Positions 10,446 through 21,425 of a stretch of 64,000 nucleotides of DNA are shown here, in pieces. The stretch lies in NCBI RefSeq assembly GCF_964355755.1, contig NC_092676.1, positions 3,332,288-3,396,287 of the forward strand, written 5' to 3'. The stretch is from Antedon mediterranea. Its lineage: Eukaryota > Echinodermata > Crinoidea > Comatulida > Antedonidae. The number at the start of each line of letters is the position of its first letter. Position 1 is the first letter of the stretch. The notes under the pieces were generated by a model. That model was given only the letters and a program-made list of their open reading frames with translations. It did not search any database and was not told the DNA's origin. The position numbers and the translations under genes were made by a program.

Positions 10446-12732
10446 TGTAGTATATGCACGCGCACATATATATATGCGTACTGCGCATATGCTCTGACGA
10501 GTTTAGCCTACAAAACGTTCTATACAAAGATACTATAGCGCCACGAAGTGGCGCAAGATAGGGAACTCCTATCTCTTATACACTGCGCATGAGTGAAATT
10601 CCATGGGCAGCCATTCCGGCAAGCAAGTTACGCGATCACATACCCCGGAAGTGTATAATAAACCATTGAACCACATCCACGTGTGACGTGTTATTGTTTG
10701 TTCGGGAAGTTTTCTCGTGTTGTATTGGGTAAATTGTAGTGGTAAGTTTTTAGAATATATATTTTTTTGTTAGTAAACATTAACAAAATTATTAAATTGT
10801 TGTTTAAATTTAGTTCAGGCAGGCGTTTCTGCGCAATCCGATCTAGGCCTAGGGCCTAGATAGTAGTATGCCTAGTAGGCATATTTAATGCCGAATACTA
10901 GGCCTAGGCCTAGTTTAGTTAGTATGATGATTAATAAAAAAAAGTATGGGAGGATGAATGATATTGATTGGCGTCTTGATAGATGGATCAAACAAGGCTT
11001 GGATGGATGGAAGATTAAGAAAAAAACTGAAGCTGTTCGGGAATTAGGAGTTTTTAATAAAAATGTACAAGACAATATAGCGTTTTATTAATAATAACAT
11101 TAACAGAAATAATTAAATGTAATGAAATAAAAAATCGTGAGGATGTTATTGTTTGTTTTTTTTTTATTTAATAAATTTAAATTATAAATTTGATCCTCAT
11201 ATTTATTTTGTTCTTCATCTTTATTTGAAAAATATTTAGTTAATTAATGTAAACATTTTTGAATACTTACAATATTAATAAATAGTAGGCTATTGACTTT
11301 TGTTTTGAATTTAAAAATGTATAGTATTTTAAAATACTATAATATTGTAATCAAATGATTATGTAACAGTTCGAAAAGTGACCAAATAATTTAATGATAT
11401 ATTTTTCCCTATTTCAGAAAGATGTCTGTCATCATACTGTAAAATTGAGAAGATAGATGATTGAGTGCAAAGTGGTATTTTACACAAGAATTAAATACAA
11501 AGGCCAATAGTAATAATAGTTTATATTTTTGATTCTTGAAAAGGAGCAGTATCCTATGGGATTACAAATAAAATCACTATTTTCACACACCTCATACTTT
11601 AAAGTGAAAGGAAATAACCAGAATTCAGTTATTATCAGTACTGTTGTTTAGGCCTATTGGCTTCTTTTTAATACAAGAAATCAAAATAATAGAATTTTCC
11701 TTGTATTTAAGAAGGCTAAAACCATACATTCGTAATTTATTTATTGAGTGTATTTAATTATTCCACCATTATTTATTAATATTGTATAAAGCGAGATTTT
11801 TCAGTATTTTTATTGCATTTTAATCCTGTCTGTAATATTGAAAGTTGAGCTAATAAAAGTGGGTTGAAAAGAACAAATTATGATTATGAATTTTTAAAAT
11901 TAATATTTAATACTTTTACTTTTTTGAAATTAAAAAAAATGTAACAATTGTTTTTGTATCTAGTAATGTATGTACAGTATACTACAGTTGTGGCAGATCG
12001 TAGTAAAATTCCCCTTGCAATGAAATAACTTTGTAGGCCTGAAGCACACAAAATAGAAAGAGAGGGTCCGAACAGGGGAAAGAACATCCCTCTGCCCATA
12101 AATTTTTTTTTTTTTAATTAAAAAGACAGTTTTGGACAATATATTTGGCAATTATTACAATTCATCTCCAAAAAATGCTTCTCTCGCACATAAACTAAGC
12201 CATCATCCCAGCCTAGGCCAAAGGCGGCCGACCTTGGGCGTGAAGTGCGTAGCATCGCGCTGCGCGCCGCGACACTATTTATAACTATGCCTCAACCGAC
12301 TGCCTACAAAATTCGTCCCCCATACAGTCAGTGTTTATTCTGTAGCCGTTTGAGGTTGGACAGTGATATACGCATATGTAAGTGTAATATCAAATGGAGT
12401 AAATTTATATAATCGAATTTTATATAGATGTTCTTTCATTTTGACGCGAAAGATAAAATAAAGTCGTACTGTTTATCGCGTAGATGTAAATCCTATTTGT
12501 TTACATTGATTTGGTGGCGTGCCGCATTGCCTACTGGGTAATCCGCTTGCCGGAATGGCTGCCCATGGAATTATCATTTTTCGAGCGTCAGTTCCATATC
12601 TTGCGCCACTACGTGGCGCTATACGATCTTTGGTTCTATACTATTGTTCATTACTAGTTGGTTTCATTAAATACGTTCATTATTATACTCATCTCAACGT
12701 ACTTATTAATTTGTCTACGACGATACACGACA
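10446..12732 (+). repeat. Left LTR, split by a 2.1-kb transposon
   Basis: LTR pieces 10446-10525 and 12642-12732 match the right LTR, except for a few differences such as CATTACTAG versus CATGACTACTAG. Between them lies an inverted-repeat transposon. Confidence 0.85.
10526..12632. mobile_element. 2.1-kb non-autonomous DNA transposon, Mutator-like
   Basis: Long terminal inverted repeats: AAAGAT..TATAGCGCCACG at the left and its complement at about 12592-12632. An inner pair ATTCCATGGGCAGCCATTCC lies at about 10599 and, inverted, near 12551-12570, so arms exceed 100 bp. GTTCTATAC occurs on both sides (10517-10525, 12633-12641) as a 9-bp target duplication; the right LTR shows the empty site. 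Long arms and a 9-bp duplication suggest Mutator-like. A 67-residue frame at 10888 has no recognised domain. Confidence 0.75.
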
Positions 12733-12907
12733 CTGGCGACGAGGATACAGGCACATTTACATAGAGAGAAACGGAAGTATAATAATATTATAAAACTAGG
12801 CCTAGGCTAGCAGTTTTTGATTTTCCAACAACGGCAACCGTAACCAAGGAACCGCACAGGCTAATAACGATTCTGAGCGCCCTGAACGTACAGAGCGAAG
12901 CGCGGTA

Positions 12908-15900
12908 ATGGCAGCGGCTAATACCAGAATTCTATTCGAGGAATTCTACGTCCAGGATGGAGACATAGATACGTATGTGGACAGGCTGGAACAATATTTT
13001 GTGGCATTAGATATCAATGACGGAGGTAAGAAAAGAGCGATATTATTGAGTAGTTTAGGAGAGACTGGATACACAACGATACGAGATTTGTGTTTTCCTG
13101 ATAAACCAAGTACAAAATCGTACGATACGCTCACAACCAAGCTCAAAGAGCTTTATAAACCTACTCGAATAACGATTTCTGAACGATTTATATTCAGAAA
13201 TGTAAAACAGACACCGGGACAGACTATTTCTCAATTTGTATCCCATCTAAAGAAAAAGGCGATACATTGTGGTTTTGAAGGAGAGGCATTGGAAAACGCA
13301 CTGCGTGATCAGTTCGTATGTGGACTAATAAGTCAGAGCATCCAAAAGAAATTATTGACAAAGAACCATACGTTCAAGGAAGCAACAGACATAGCCATAG
13401 CCTCGGAGGCAGCAACAGCGAATATGAAAAGTATGTCGCACGATGTGGACAAGCCAATCAACCACGTTACGTCTAACAGCAGGAAGTCTACGAAAACTTA
13501 TCAAGCGTCAAACCTAACACGAACGCAGAAATGTGACCGCTGTGGTATGAACAATCATACAAGAGATACGTGTAAATACAAAAACGCTACATGCTTTAAA
13601 TGCAACAAACAAGGACACCTAAAATCAGAATGCAGGCAGTCGAGTAAATCAACAAAACAATATAAACCTAAATCCATCAAGCAAGTAGAAGCACCGGATT
13701 ACGACGAAGGTAATGACGATTTTGTAGATACAATGTTTTGCGTAGGCATTAAGCAGGACAATTCGGTACCACCAATAACGGTACAGATGCGAGTTGATGA
13801 TATAGATATTGATTTTGAAGTAGATACGGGCGCAGCAGTATCGATAATTAGCTTTGACGATTACGAAAGCAAGCTTAGCCATCTACCATTAAAGTCAGTA
13901 AAACGTACACTTCACGCATACACAGGTACTAAGCTCGATATAGCAGGAGAAATTAAAGTCACCGTGAACTATAGGGGCCAGAGTAACGTTCTCCCACTGA
14001 TAGTAGTGAGAACACAGCGACGAAACTCACCACCCTTGCTTGGAAGAACCTGGTTAGAAGTGATTAAGTTGGACTGGAAGTCATTATTTCCACCATCGCT
14101 TGCTCAGAATTCGGTAGAAATAGATAACGATGTCGGTCAGTCATTCAAACGGAAGTTCCCAGAAGTTTTCCGAACGGAATTAGGTACGGTTCAGGGACAC
14201 AAAGCGACATTACATCTAAAAGTGAACGCAATCCCAAAATTCTGCAAAGCTCGAAATGTTCCATTTGCGCTACGCTCCGCAGTTGAGGTAGAGTTAGACA
14301 GAATGCAAAACGAAGGAGTTATTTATCCGGTAAACTTTAGTCAGTGGGCAACCCCATTGGTATGTATTCCAAAGGCCGATGGCAGGGTACGTGTCTGCGG
14401 AGATTATAAAGTAACAGTCAACCCGAGTTTAAATTGCGACCAATATCCAATTCCGACCCCAGAGGAAGTTTTCACCAAGTTGGGAGGTGGAAAGCGATTC
14501 TCTAAGATTGATTTGAAATGTGCGTACCAGCAGTTAGTACTGGAAGACGAGGCGCAAGAGTTGGTAACGATCAACACGCACCGCGGATTATATCGATACA
14601 CGAGGTTACCGTTTGGTATTTCGTCCAGTCCAGCCATATGGCAGCGATTCATAGAACAGGTGATAGCAGGACTTAAAGGAACATGTGCGATCATGGACGA
14701 TGTTCTTGTTACAGGTGCGTCTGATAAAGAGCATATTAGTAATCTTGAGAAACTATTTGAGAGATTTAACAAGTATGGTCTCAGAGTGAAAGCGGAGAAA
14801 TGCGCGTTTGTACAAAAGGAAGTAGTCTACATGGGACGTAAGCTATCAGCAGCAGGAATTCAACCGACAAACGATAAAGTGAAAGCCATCAAGGATGCAC
14901 GAGCACCACAGAATGCAACAGAACTAAGATCCTGGCTAGGACTAGTTAACTATCACGCGTCATTTATTCCACGATTATCGACGATGATACATCCTTTGAA
15001 TGAGCTGTTGGGAAGCAAACCATGGTCATGGACTGTCGACTGTAGTAAAGCGTTTAACGCGGTAAAGCGAATTATTAGCGAAGACATGATGTTGACGCAT
15101 TATGACCCATTAAAACCACTGGAACTATACACGGACGCATCACCATACGGAGTTGGCGCAGTCATTTGCCACGTAAACGAGAACAATATCAAAACACCGA
15201 TCGCGTACGCATCGCGAAGCCTGCATAAACACGAAAAGGGTTATGCACAACTAGACAAGGAAGCCCTAAGCATCATGTTTGGACTTCAAAGGTTTAGAAC
15301 ATACTTATACGGACGGAAATTCACGATAAGAACTGATCATAAGCCACTTGAACGCATTCTAGGACCTAAATCAGCTATTCCGACACTGGCCGCACAGAGA
15401 TTACAGCGATGGGCAATCGTGCTGTCAGCGTTCGAATACGATTTAAAGTTCATTCCTGGAAAACAGAACGTAATTGCCGACGCACTCTCACGTCTCCCAA
15501 TGTCATACGAAGGACGGGAAGACGATGCAGTATATAACATAGCGGGGCATACATTAGACAATTTGCCAGTCACGAGTACGAACGTACAACAGCATACCAG
15601 GAAAGACCCGCTATTGAGCAAAGTGTTATACATGGTACAGACAGGTTTATGGCAGTCAGAAAACGACGACGATCTAAAACCATTCCTACACCGAAGAGAC
15701 GAATTGAGTGTAGAACAGGACTGTTTGCTGTGGGGATACAGGGTAGTGATTCCACCGAAACTCAGAGGGGCAGTTCTGGAGGAGCTTCATTGTGCTCACC
15801 CCGGAATCGTGCGTATGAAAGAGATTGCGCGAAGTCATGTCTGGTGGCCCCAGATAGATTCCGACATTGAACGATTGGTGAAGCAATGTCAAGCATGTCA

Positions 15901-15931
15901 CCCACATTCATTTAGACTAGACAAAAAGTAG
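12908..15931 (+). CDS. Ty3/gypsy gag-pol, part 1 (gag to integrase zinc finger)
   Basis: 1007-residue frame. Gag about 1-190 (retrotrans_gag-like). Two CCHC knuckles about 209-243 (CDRCGMNNHTRDTC, CFKCNKQGHLKSEC). Aspartic protease with FEVDTGAAVS near 305. Reverse transcriptase about 430-650 with FSKIDLKCAYQQL, RLPFGISSSPA and catalytic MDDVLV. RNase H about 735-860 with LYTDASPYG and RTDHKPLE. Integrase HHCC finger near 955-995 (HCAHPGIVRM, CQACH). After codon 997 the frame runs into an inserted transposon and stops at 15931; the last ten residues are foreign. The rest resumes at 18061. A single gag-pol frame without shift is a feature of some Ty3/gypsy lineages. Confidence 0.92.
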   Translation: MAAANTRILFEEFYVQDGDIDTYVDRLEQYFVALDINDGGKKRAILLSSLGETGYTTIRDLCFPDKPSTKSYDTLTTKLKELYKPTRITISERFIFRNVKQTPGQTISQFVSHLKKKAIHCGFEGEALENALRDQFVCGLISQSIQKKLLTKNHTFKEATDIAIASEAATANMKSMSHDVDKPINHVTSNSRKSTKTYQASNLTRTQKCDRCGMNNHTRDTCKYKNATCFKCNKQGHLKSECRQSSKSTKQYKPKSIKQVEAPDYDEGNDDFVDTMFCVGIKQDNSVPPITVQMRVDDIDIDFEVDTGAAVSIISFDDYESKLSHLPLKSVKRTLHAYTGTKLDIAGEIKVTVNYRGQSNVLPLIVVRTQRRNSPPLLGRTWLEVIKLDWKSLFPPSLAQNSVEIDNDVGQSFKRKFPEVFRTELGTVQGHKATLHLKVNAIPKFCKARNVPFALRSAVEVELDRMQNEGVIYPVNFSQWATPLVCIPKADGRVRVCGDYKVTVNPSLNCDQYPIPTPEEVFTKLGGGKRFSKIDLKCAYQQLVLEDEAQELVTINTHRGLYRYTRLPFGISSSPAIWQRFIEQVIAGLKGTCAIMDDVLVTGASDKEHISNLEKLFERFNKYGLRVKAEKCAFVQKEVVYMGRKLSAAGIQPTNDKVKAIKDARAPQNATELRSWLGLVNYHASFIPRLSTMIHPLNELLGSKPWSWTVDCSKAFNAVKRIISEDMMLTHYDPLKPLELYTDASPYGVGAVICHVNENNIKTPIAYASRSLHKHEKGYAQLDKEALSIMFGLQRFRTYLYGRKFTIRTDHKPLERILGPKSAIPTLAAQRLQRWAIVLSAFEYDLKFIPGKQNVIADALSRLPMSYEGREDDAVYNIAGHTLDNLPVTSTNVQQHTRKDPLLSKVLYMVQTGLWQSENDDDLKPFLHRRDELSVEQDCLLWGYRVVIPPKLRGAVLEELHCAHPGIVRMKEIARSHVWWPQIDSDIERLVKQCQACHPHSFRLDKK

Positions 15932-18060
15932 TGAGCCCTCTAGCGGTCATTTGTGATTTCTGAGATTCATCGAAGCGCGACAACATCACCCGGAAATGAT
16001 GTGAATTTAAAATTTTAATAGGGGTTAAACTCTTTTAACCAATTGAAAGCCTTAAATTATAGTTCCTTATGAATAATTCATGAGAATAATTAAAGCAAGG
16101 GTTGAAGAAGCATGTGACTTGGTTTTTGGAACAGGATAGCAGTTATGATCGTGTCAGGTAATCATTGAATTTGCTCTTCTTTTTGTTAGATTTTATACGG
16201 TTTTTATCAATAATAATATTGTACATTTTTACGAGACCATAAAAAAATTCCTCAATTTTTGAGTAAACGAGTGACTAAATAAAAAGTTACTATGTAATGT
16301 AAATATTCGTTTGACAAAAAATGGGCATGTTGATATTTTCAGGTATTTTTTAAATGGCGATTGAAATAGGTAAACAAATCACATGTATAACGGTGGTTTG
16401 TGCGAAGCTGGGCCTAGCCTTGATGGTCCAACGCGTACTGTGTGTTAATCAATGCGTATAAGATACACACGTAGTCGTTTAGGCCAATTTTTTTACATGT
16501 TTATTTATTAATATTAGGCCCCATTCTCATTTATTTTAATTAATGTACTGAATGTACCACACTTTACAACTCTATATAAATTAGATTTTGTACTTGTATT
16601 AAATTCAAACGTTTTATGGGATTTAAAACATTAAGCTAGGCCTTGTAGTAGGCCTAGGACCACATGCTAGGTTTTTCAGCCTAATTTATCATGCAGTATA
16701 CCTCTAGCCCATCTTTCAAATACATATTTAAATTAACATACTTTTTATATTTCTATATTTTTTATAGGATCTGACTCCAGAAAACATTTGCATCACTTGA
16801 AAGCAGCTATTTATGGACAGCATGTTGACATTCAAAAAAATGTGACCAGCTCTTATTAATTAAATGTCTTTTAAATTAAAGGTTTTCATTATAATGAAAT
16901 GTACGGTGACAGAAATTTAAATGATTCTCATAATTGAGGTTTCTCATAGATTTAATATTGAAGGTAAATAAATAAATAAAGATGTTTGTTATTCTTGCCT
17001 TTAGAAATAAACATGTTGTTAGTACTATATTATTAGGCCTAGGCCATTATACAAATTAAAACTAAAAAATACAGTAATCATATTTAAGGCCTACACACAG
17101 TACCTTACTTGATTTGATTTTTTTCAAATATTTAATTGATGAAATAAATGAGTTTGACTTTTCAATTAGTTGCCATTTTATTAGTTTCTGTGTGTTTTTA
17201 TTTATATTCTTAAAACAATTGTATACAACAACTTTAAAGTATTGCGCAGAAGTGATCAAATTATAGTAGGCCTATTTGTATGTTATTGTCGCTTAAAATT
17301 ATGCAGTTAAAGTATTTGATTTTAGGGTGACAGACACGGTTAGGCAAGAAAAGAAATAAATTTGGGAATTTTGTTCTGCGGTAAAAACAATTAAACATAA
17401 TTTACCCCTAATGCATGTAAATGTAGAAAACATTTGCTTATGTTAGCGCGACCGAAACTCGCTACTGGGAATAGAGCCTGCAAAAGCGACGCGTACACAC
17501 CTACTCGGGCACCGGCGGAGCGCGATCGATAGTAAATATACCCGATTTCAAATGATCATAAAATTCTTTTAAAAAATATCAACATTTTGATTTTTTGAGG
17601 ATTAAAAGTAAAGATATTGAAATTTAACATAATATTTACAAATATGTATTTAAAAATTCGGAAACAATTTTAGCGTGATATTAAAACAAACTTTTTAGAG
17701 TTCCGCGATTTCCTACGCAGGATTTGTTTGTTTTCATTGTTAATGGGCGAATGTTACCTAAACTAGAATCGTTATAAATCTTTTAAATTTGTATTATAAG
17801 TAATTTCTTTAGTATTCTTAGTAACATAGAATGTCTCTAATTAACTAGCAGTTATTTATACTAACTATTGTTCAATAATAAGCGTGTATGAAGTGAAAAT
17901 CTATAGTAATAATGTTCTTAGTCAGTTCGTCTCGCTCGCGTGAAGTCTTCGGGTTTCTCAATACAATTCTCAGCGGTAAAGATAGGCTCGCGCTAATGTT
18001 TAAATCAAAAGCGCTCTCAAAACACTTTTTGTCCAAAATTCGCAATATGACGTGAGTGTG
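15903..18060. mobile_element. 2.16-kb non-autonomous transposon inside the integrase, CMC-like
   Basis: Inserted between the integrase zinc finger and core. CACC flanks both sides (15899-15902 and 18061-18064) as a 4-bp duplication. The ends are imperfectly inverted: CACATTCA at the left, complement of TGAGTGTG at the right, and an inner shared GACAAAAAGT. CAC-type termini with 3-4-bp duplications suggest the CACTA/Chapaev (CMC) group. No transposase frame is seen; content is AT-rich with TAGGCCT tracts and a GC-rich patch near 17450-17530. Confidence 0.65.
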
Positions 18061-19056
18061 CACCAAACACAAAGTCGACCAAGCGTAGCACCAATGATGC
18101 CCTGGATCTGGCCAAATCAGCCTTGGACACGAATACATATTGACTATGCGCAGAAAGATAAACGAGATTATCTAGTAGTGGTTGACTCATATTCGAAATG
18201 GCCAGAAGTCGTTCAGATGAACAGTACGACGAGTGCAGCGACCATCAAAGCGATGAGAGAGTTGTTCAGTAGATACGGATTGCCTGTTCAACTTGTAAGC
18301 GATAATGGACCTCAATTTGTTAGCGACGAATTTGAATTCTTCTTAAAGCAAAACGGGGTGAAACATGTAAAGGTTGCACCTTATCACGCCGCAAGCAACG
18401 GAGCAGCAGAACGAATGGTTCAATCTTTCAAAAGATCGTTAGCGGCAAGCCGAGCTAATGGGAAGGATTTCCAACAATGTTTGGACAGATTTCTTTTATC
18501 GTATCGCACAACAAAACACGCAACTACGGGACAAACGCCAGCGAAGTTATTCATGGGCTGTGAGTTGAGAACGCGAGTATCACTTTTACATCCCAGTACA
18601 GAAAACAAGGTACTTAACAAGCAGAGTGATCAGAAGCTTCATCACGACAAAACGAAAGATCTACGAGAATTTTACCCAGGTGAAATGGTATTAGTGAAAG
18701 ATTTCCGACAAGAGGGAAAGTGGTGGCCAGGTACCGTGATAGAACGTACCACTCCAAAATCATACGTAATTAGTGTTGAGGATGGCCGAGTGTGGAAAAG
18801 ACACATTGACCAGTTGAAAGCGACAGACGCGGACGCTTACGCGAGTAAAACCCCTACTTCACATAGCGAGTTGGAACACAAGATTAAACAGACAGTACCA
18901 ATAACGATTGCGAGCGAAACGATTGCGAACAAAGAGCAAACATCCACCAACCAACCGGTTGAAGAGGAACATAGATTGTCTTCATCGCCTGAGGTTATTC
19001 CACGACGCTCCACGCGACTTCGAAGGAAGCCAACACGACTTATCGAAGAGATATAG
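18061..19056 (+). CDS. Ty3/gypsy gag-pol, part 2 (integrase core and C-terminus)
   Basis: Continuation of the interrupted gag-pol. Integrase core acidic residues: HIDYA (first Asp), SDNGPQF (second Asp) and NGAAERMVQSFK (Glu). A GKWWPGTV..VWKRHIDQL segment resembles the chromatin/DNA-binding C-terminal region. The upstream ATG at 18052 lies in the inserted transposon, so I start at its right border. Apart from the insertion there is no stop or frameshift, which points to a fairly young element. Confidence 0.88.
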   Translation, partial: HQTQSRPSVAPMMPWIWPNQPWTRIHIDYAQKDKRDYLVVVDSYSKWPEVVQMNSTTSAATIKAMRELFSRYGLPVQLVSDNGPQFVSDEFEFFLKQNGVKHVKVAPYHAASNGAAERMVQSFKRSLAASRANGKDFQQCLDRFLLSYRTTKHATTGQTPAKLFMGCELRTRVSLLHPSTENKVLNKQSDQKLHHDKTKDLREFYPGEMVLVKDFRQEGKWWPGTVIERTTPKSYVISVEDGRVWKRHIDQLKATDADAYASKTPTSHSELEHKIKQTVPITIASETIANKEQTSTNQPVEEEHRLSSSPEVIPRRSTRLRRKPTRLIEEI

Positions 19057-19286
19057 AACTTGTGAACAATGTTATTATTATGAACGTTAAAGTTATGTTG
19101 TTCATGTTTTTACACAAAATTATAATGGTGAGAATTACTCACATTTGTTAATTATTATGAGGAACCAAATAAGAACTATCTGGAACTATAGAAGCAGTAA
19201 TTTAATCACGATGATTAACCTATTTGATTAACAAAATAATTAACGAAAGTTTATTGTGCTTATTGATATCATGTTAACGTTAAAAT

Positions 19287-19473
19287 AAGAAAGGAGGAGT
19301 GTAGTATATGCACGCGCACATATATATATGCGTACTGCGCATATGCTCTGACGAGTTTAGCCTACAAAACGTTCTATACTATTGTTCATGACTACTAGTT
19401 GGTTTCATTAAATACGTTCATTATTATACTCATCTCAACGTACTTATTAATTTGTCTACGACGATACACGACA
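19287..19473 (+). repeat. Polypurine tract and right LTR
   Basis: AAGAAAGGAGGAG (19287-19299) directly precedes the LTR (19300-19473), as expected for plus-strand priming. The LTR starts TGTAGTATAT and ends ACACGACA. This copy lacks the insertion found in the left LTR. Confidence 0.88.
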
Positions 19474-20588
19474 GAACGAATACCGTGAATTAAAAAACAA
19501 AGTAACTTACGATATCAGGAGATCAAAAAAAAATTATTTCTCTGAACAATTAAATACAAAAGATTCCAAAATAATCTGGAAAAACATAAGATATATTGTA
19601 CCATCTAAGAATAAAAAAAGTGTTATAAGTAGTATAAATACAATAAATGGCCTTGAAACAGATTCTTACAAGATAGCTAATACTTTAAATGAGTTTTTTG
19701 CAAACATAGGACCTAACCTAGCTAAACAAATTCCTCAATTTGAAAATAACCATGTAAATTATGAATACCCAAATCAAGGTGAAGACAAAATAAATTTCAC
19801 ACTTGTTGACGAGGAATATGTATAATTATAAACAAATTTTATCATTATCTGACAAAAAGGCTACAGGAACTGATGAAATTCCTGCTAAACTAATAAAATT
19901 AGCAATCAACTCAATTGTACAACCCATTACATTTTTAATTAATTTATCTCTAAGAACCAGCGACTTCCCAAGTAAATGGAAAAATGCACGAATATGCCCA
20001 ATTTTTTAAAATGGCGACCGAAGTGAACCATCTAACTACAGGCCAATTTCTGTACTACCAATTTTATCGAAAATTATTGAACGCGCTGTCTTTGACCAAC
20101 TCTATCCACAAATCAACCCTAAATTATACAATCAACAATCTGGATTTAGGCCAAATTACTCGACATCATCGGCATTAATAAATATAACTGAAGATTGGAT
20201 TGACAGTATTGAAAATGGTAAATACATAGGACTAATAATGCTTGATCTCAAAAAAGCTTTCGACACTGTTAATCACATGGAAAAGAAAAGTTTCTCGTAT
20301 TCTGGCGCAAAGCTATGGAATAGTTTAAATGCTATAAACTCAAATGCAATTACAGCTCCTAATATACATATATTTAAAAAAATGATAAATGACCAAAGAT
20401 AAAATATACTTGAAACTCTATATTTTTTCATGAAATCTTTTTTTTTTTTTTTTTTTTTTTGTACTGTAATTGATAACTTGTGTAATAGTATAAATAGTTT
20501 TGTAGTAAGTAACGGCCTTTTGAAAAACACCAATTTGGTGATTCAAGTGTTGCATCCGTTTTTAAATAAAGTTGTTATTATTATTATA
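19474..20588 (+). pseudogene. CR1-like LINE ORF2, RT part and 3' end, internally deleted
   Basis: Resumes the LINE broken at 10445. Reverse transcriptase landmarks are DKKATGTDEIPAKL, NYRPISVLPILSK, QSGFRPNYST and LIMLDLKKAFDTVNH. At least two in-frame stops occur (about 19824 and 20007). Right after DTVNH (about 20278) the frame jumps to FSYSGAKLWNSL, the usual C-terminal motif of such LINEs, so the catalytic xxDD region is deleted. A poly-T run follows, and the 3' end is TTATTATTATTA at about 20575-20588. Confidence 0.8.
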
Positions 20589-21425
20589 GGCTAGGTCACT
20601 GCGTATTGTATATTGTTACATTATTTCTATCTATGTTCAGTATTATATACTTTCTTATTTACATACCACCTGTCTGGTATATAAGTACTCTAGGCGTTGT
20701 TTTCTGTTCTTCTGATGATGAGAATTGTTTCTCGAAACATTTCACATTTTAAGGCAGTTTGCCTATTCGTTAAATGCCTCGCTATACTCATATTAACTCG
20801 TAAGTTCGGTGGAATCATTCATGATTTATCTATTATATAATATGATTGTATGATTACCGTTGTTTTGATAGTAGTAAATGAATTTAGAAATATCTCTTTA
20901 CTACACCAATCGGTATAAAATAAAACTGAGATAATAAGAATTTATTTATTTCAGTTAGTCTTATTTCTGAAGAAGCTGTGCGTGTGAAGTATACAACAAC
21001 AGTGTCAAGGTAAACCACCCAAGTATTTTCATTTCGATTGGTTTGTTAAAAATGTCTAAATTCCTAATCCGGAGGTAATGAAGTAAATAAACACTGTATG
21101 GGGCATCATTGTATTATCACTGGATAACATACCACACAATATAATAATAACACATATGAAACGATCTTCTAAAATAACTTTATAATCGGATAAACAATTA
21201 TTTCTATATGATTGGATATTGTATTGGGCACAAATGAAATCATATCGCGTGAGGCTTTAGTAATAATGTCTTTCAAAAGAATGCGTTAAAACATCAACTA
21301 TTCTTACATTGTAGTCATTACCATAAATGATTGGAATCTACAATAGTCCTAAACAATCTCAATTTTGGTAAGGAAGTTACTTTAAACCGATCAAAAGCAA
21401 TATTTGAGAATTGACATTCACAAGA
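20589..21425 (+). other. Intergenic and G2 upstream region
   Basis: No gene. A CTGATGA..stem..GAAAC hammerhead-like motif lies at 20712-20742. The last about 70 bp (AATCTCAATTTTGGTAAGGA, then CAATATTTG) resemble the 5' leaders of G7, G9, G4 and G6, so they probably form the G2 5' UTR. Confidence 0.45.
20712..20742 (+). ncRNA. Hammerhead-ribozyme-like motif (degenerate)
   Basis: CTGATGA, then a 5-bp stem GAGAA/TTCTC with loop TTGT, then GAAACAT. One extra base sits before the stem, so the canonical hammerhead core is not perfect. Similar motifs are known in Penelope-like elements and related repeats. Activity is doubtful. Confidence 0.3.

Larger units (their letters stand above)
10446..19473 (+). 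mobile_element. Ty3/gypsy-type LTR retrotransposon with two nested insertions
   Basis: A complete LTR element inserted in the LINE ORF2, with 5-bp target duplication GAACG (10441-10445 and 19474-19478). Each LTR is about 174 bp once the insertion in the left copy is discounted, starting TGTAGTATAT and ending CACGACA. The internal region begins TGGCGACGAGG (probable primer site; tRNA not identified). A purine tract AAGAAAGGAGGAG precedes the right LTR. One gag-pol frame is present, split by a DNA transposon at 15903-18060. No env-like gene. RT/IN order fits Ty3/gypsy, possibly the Mag/SURL group. Confidence 0.9.

Noticed and set aside
10888-11091. 67-codon frame inside the Mutator-like element as a transposase
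   Set aside because: Too short and without a DDE or zinc-finger pattern; the antisense frame is equally long.
21404-21425. Upstream ATG as the true G2 start
   Set aside because: It gives a signal region that is the paralogues' signal peptide read in the wrong frame, so I treat G2 as frameshifted, not as having a new N-terminus.
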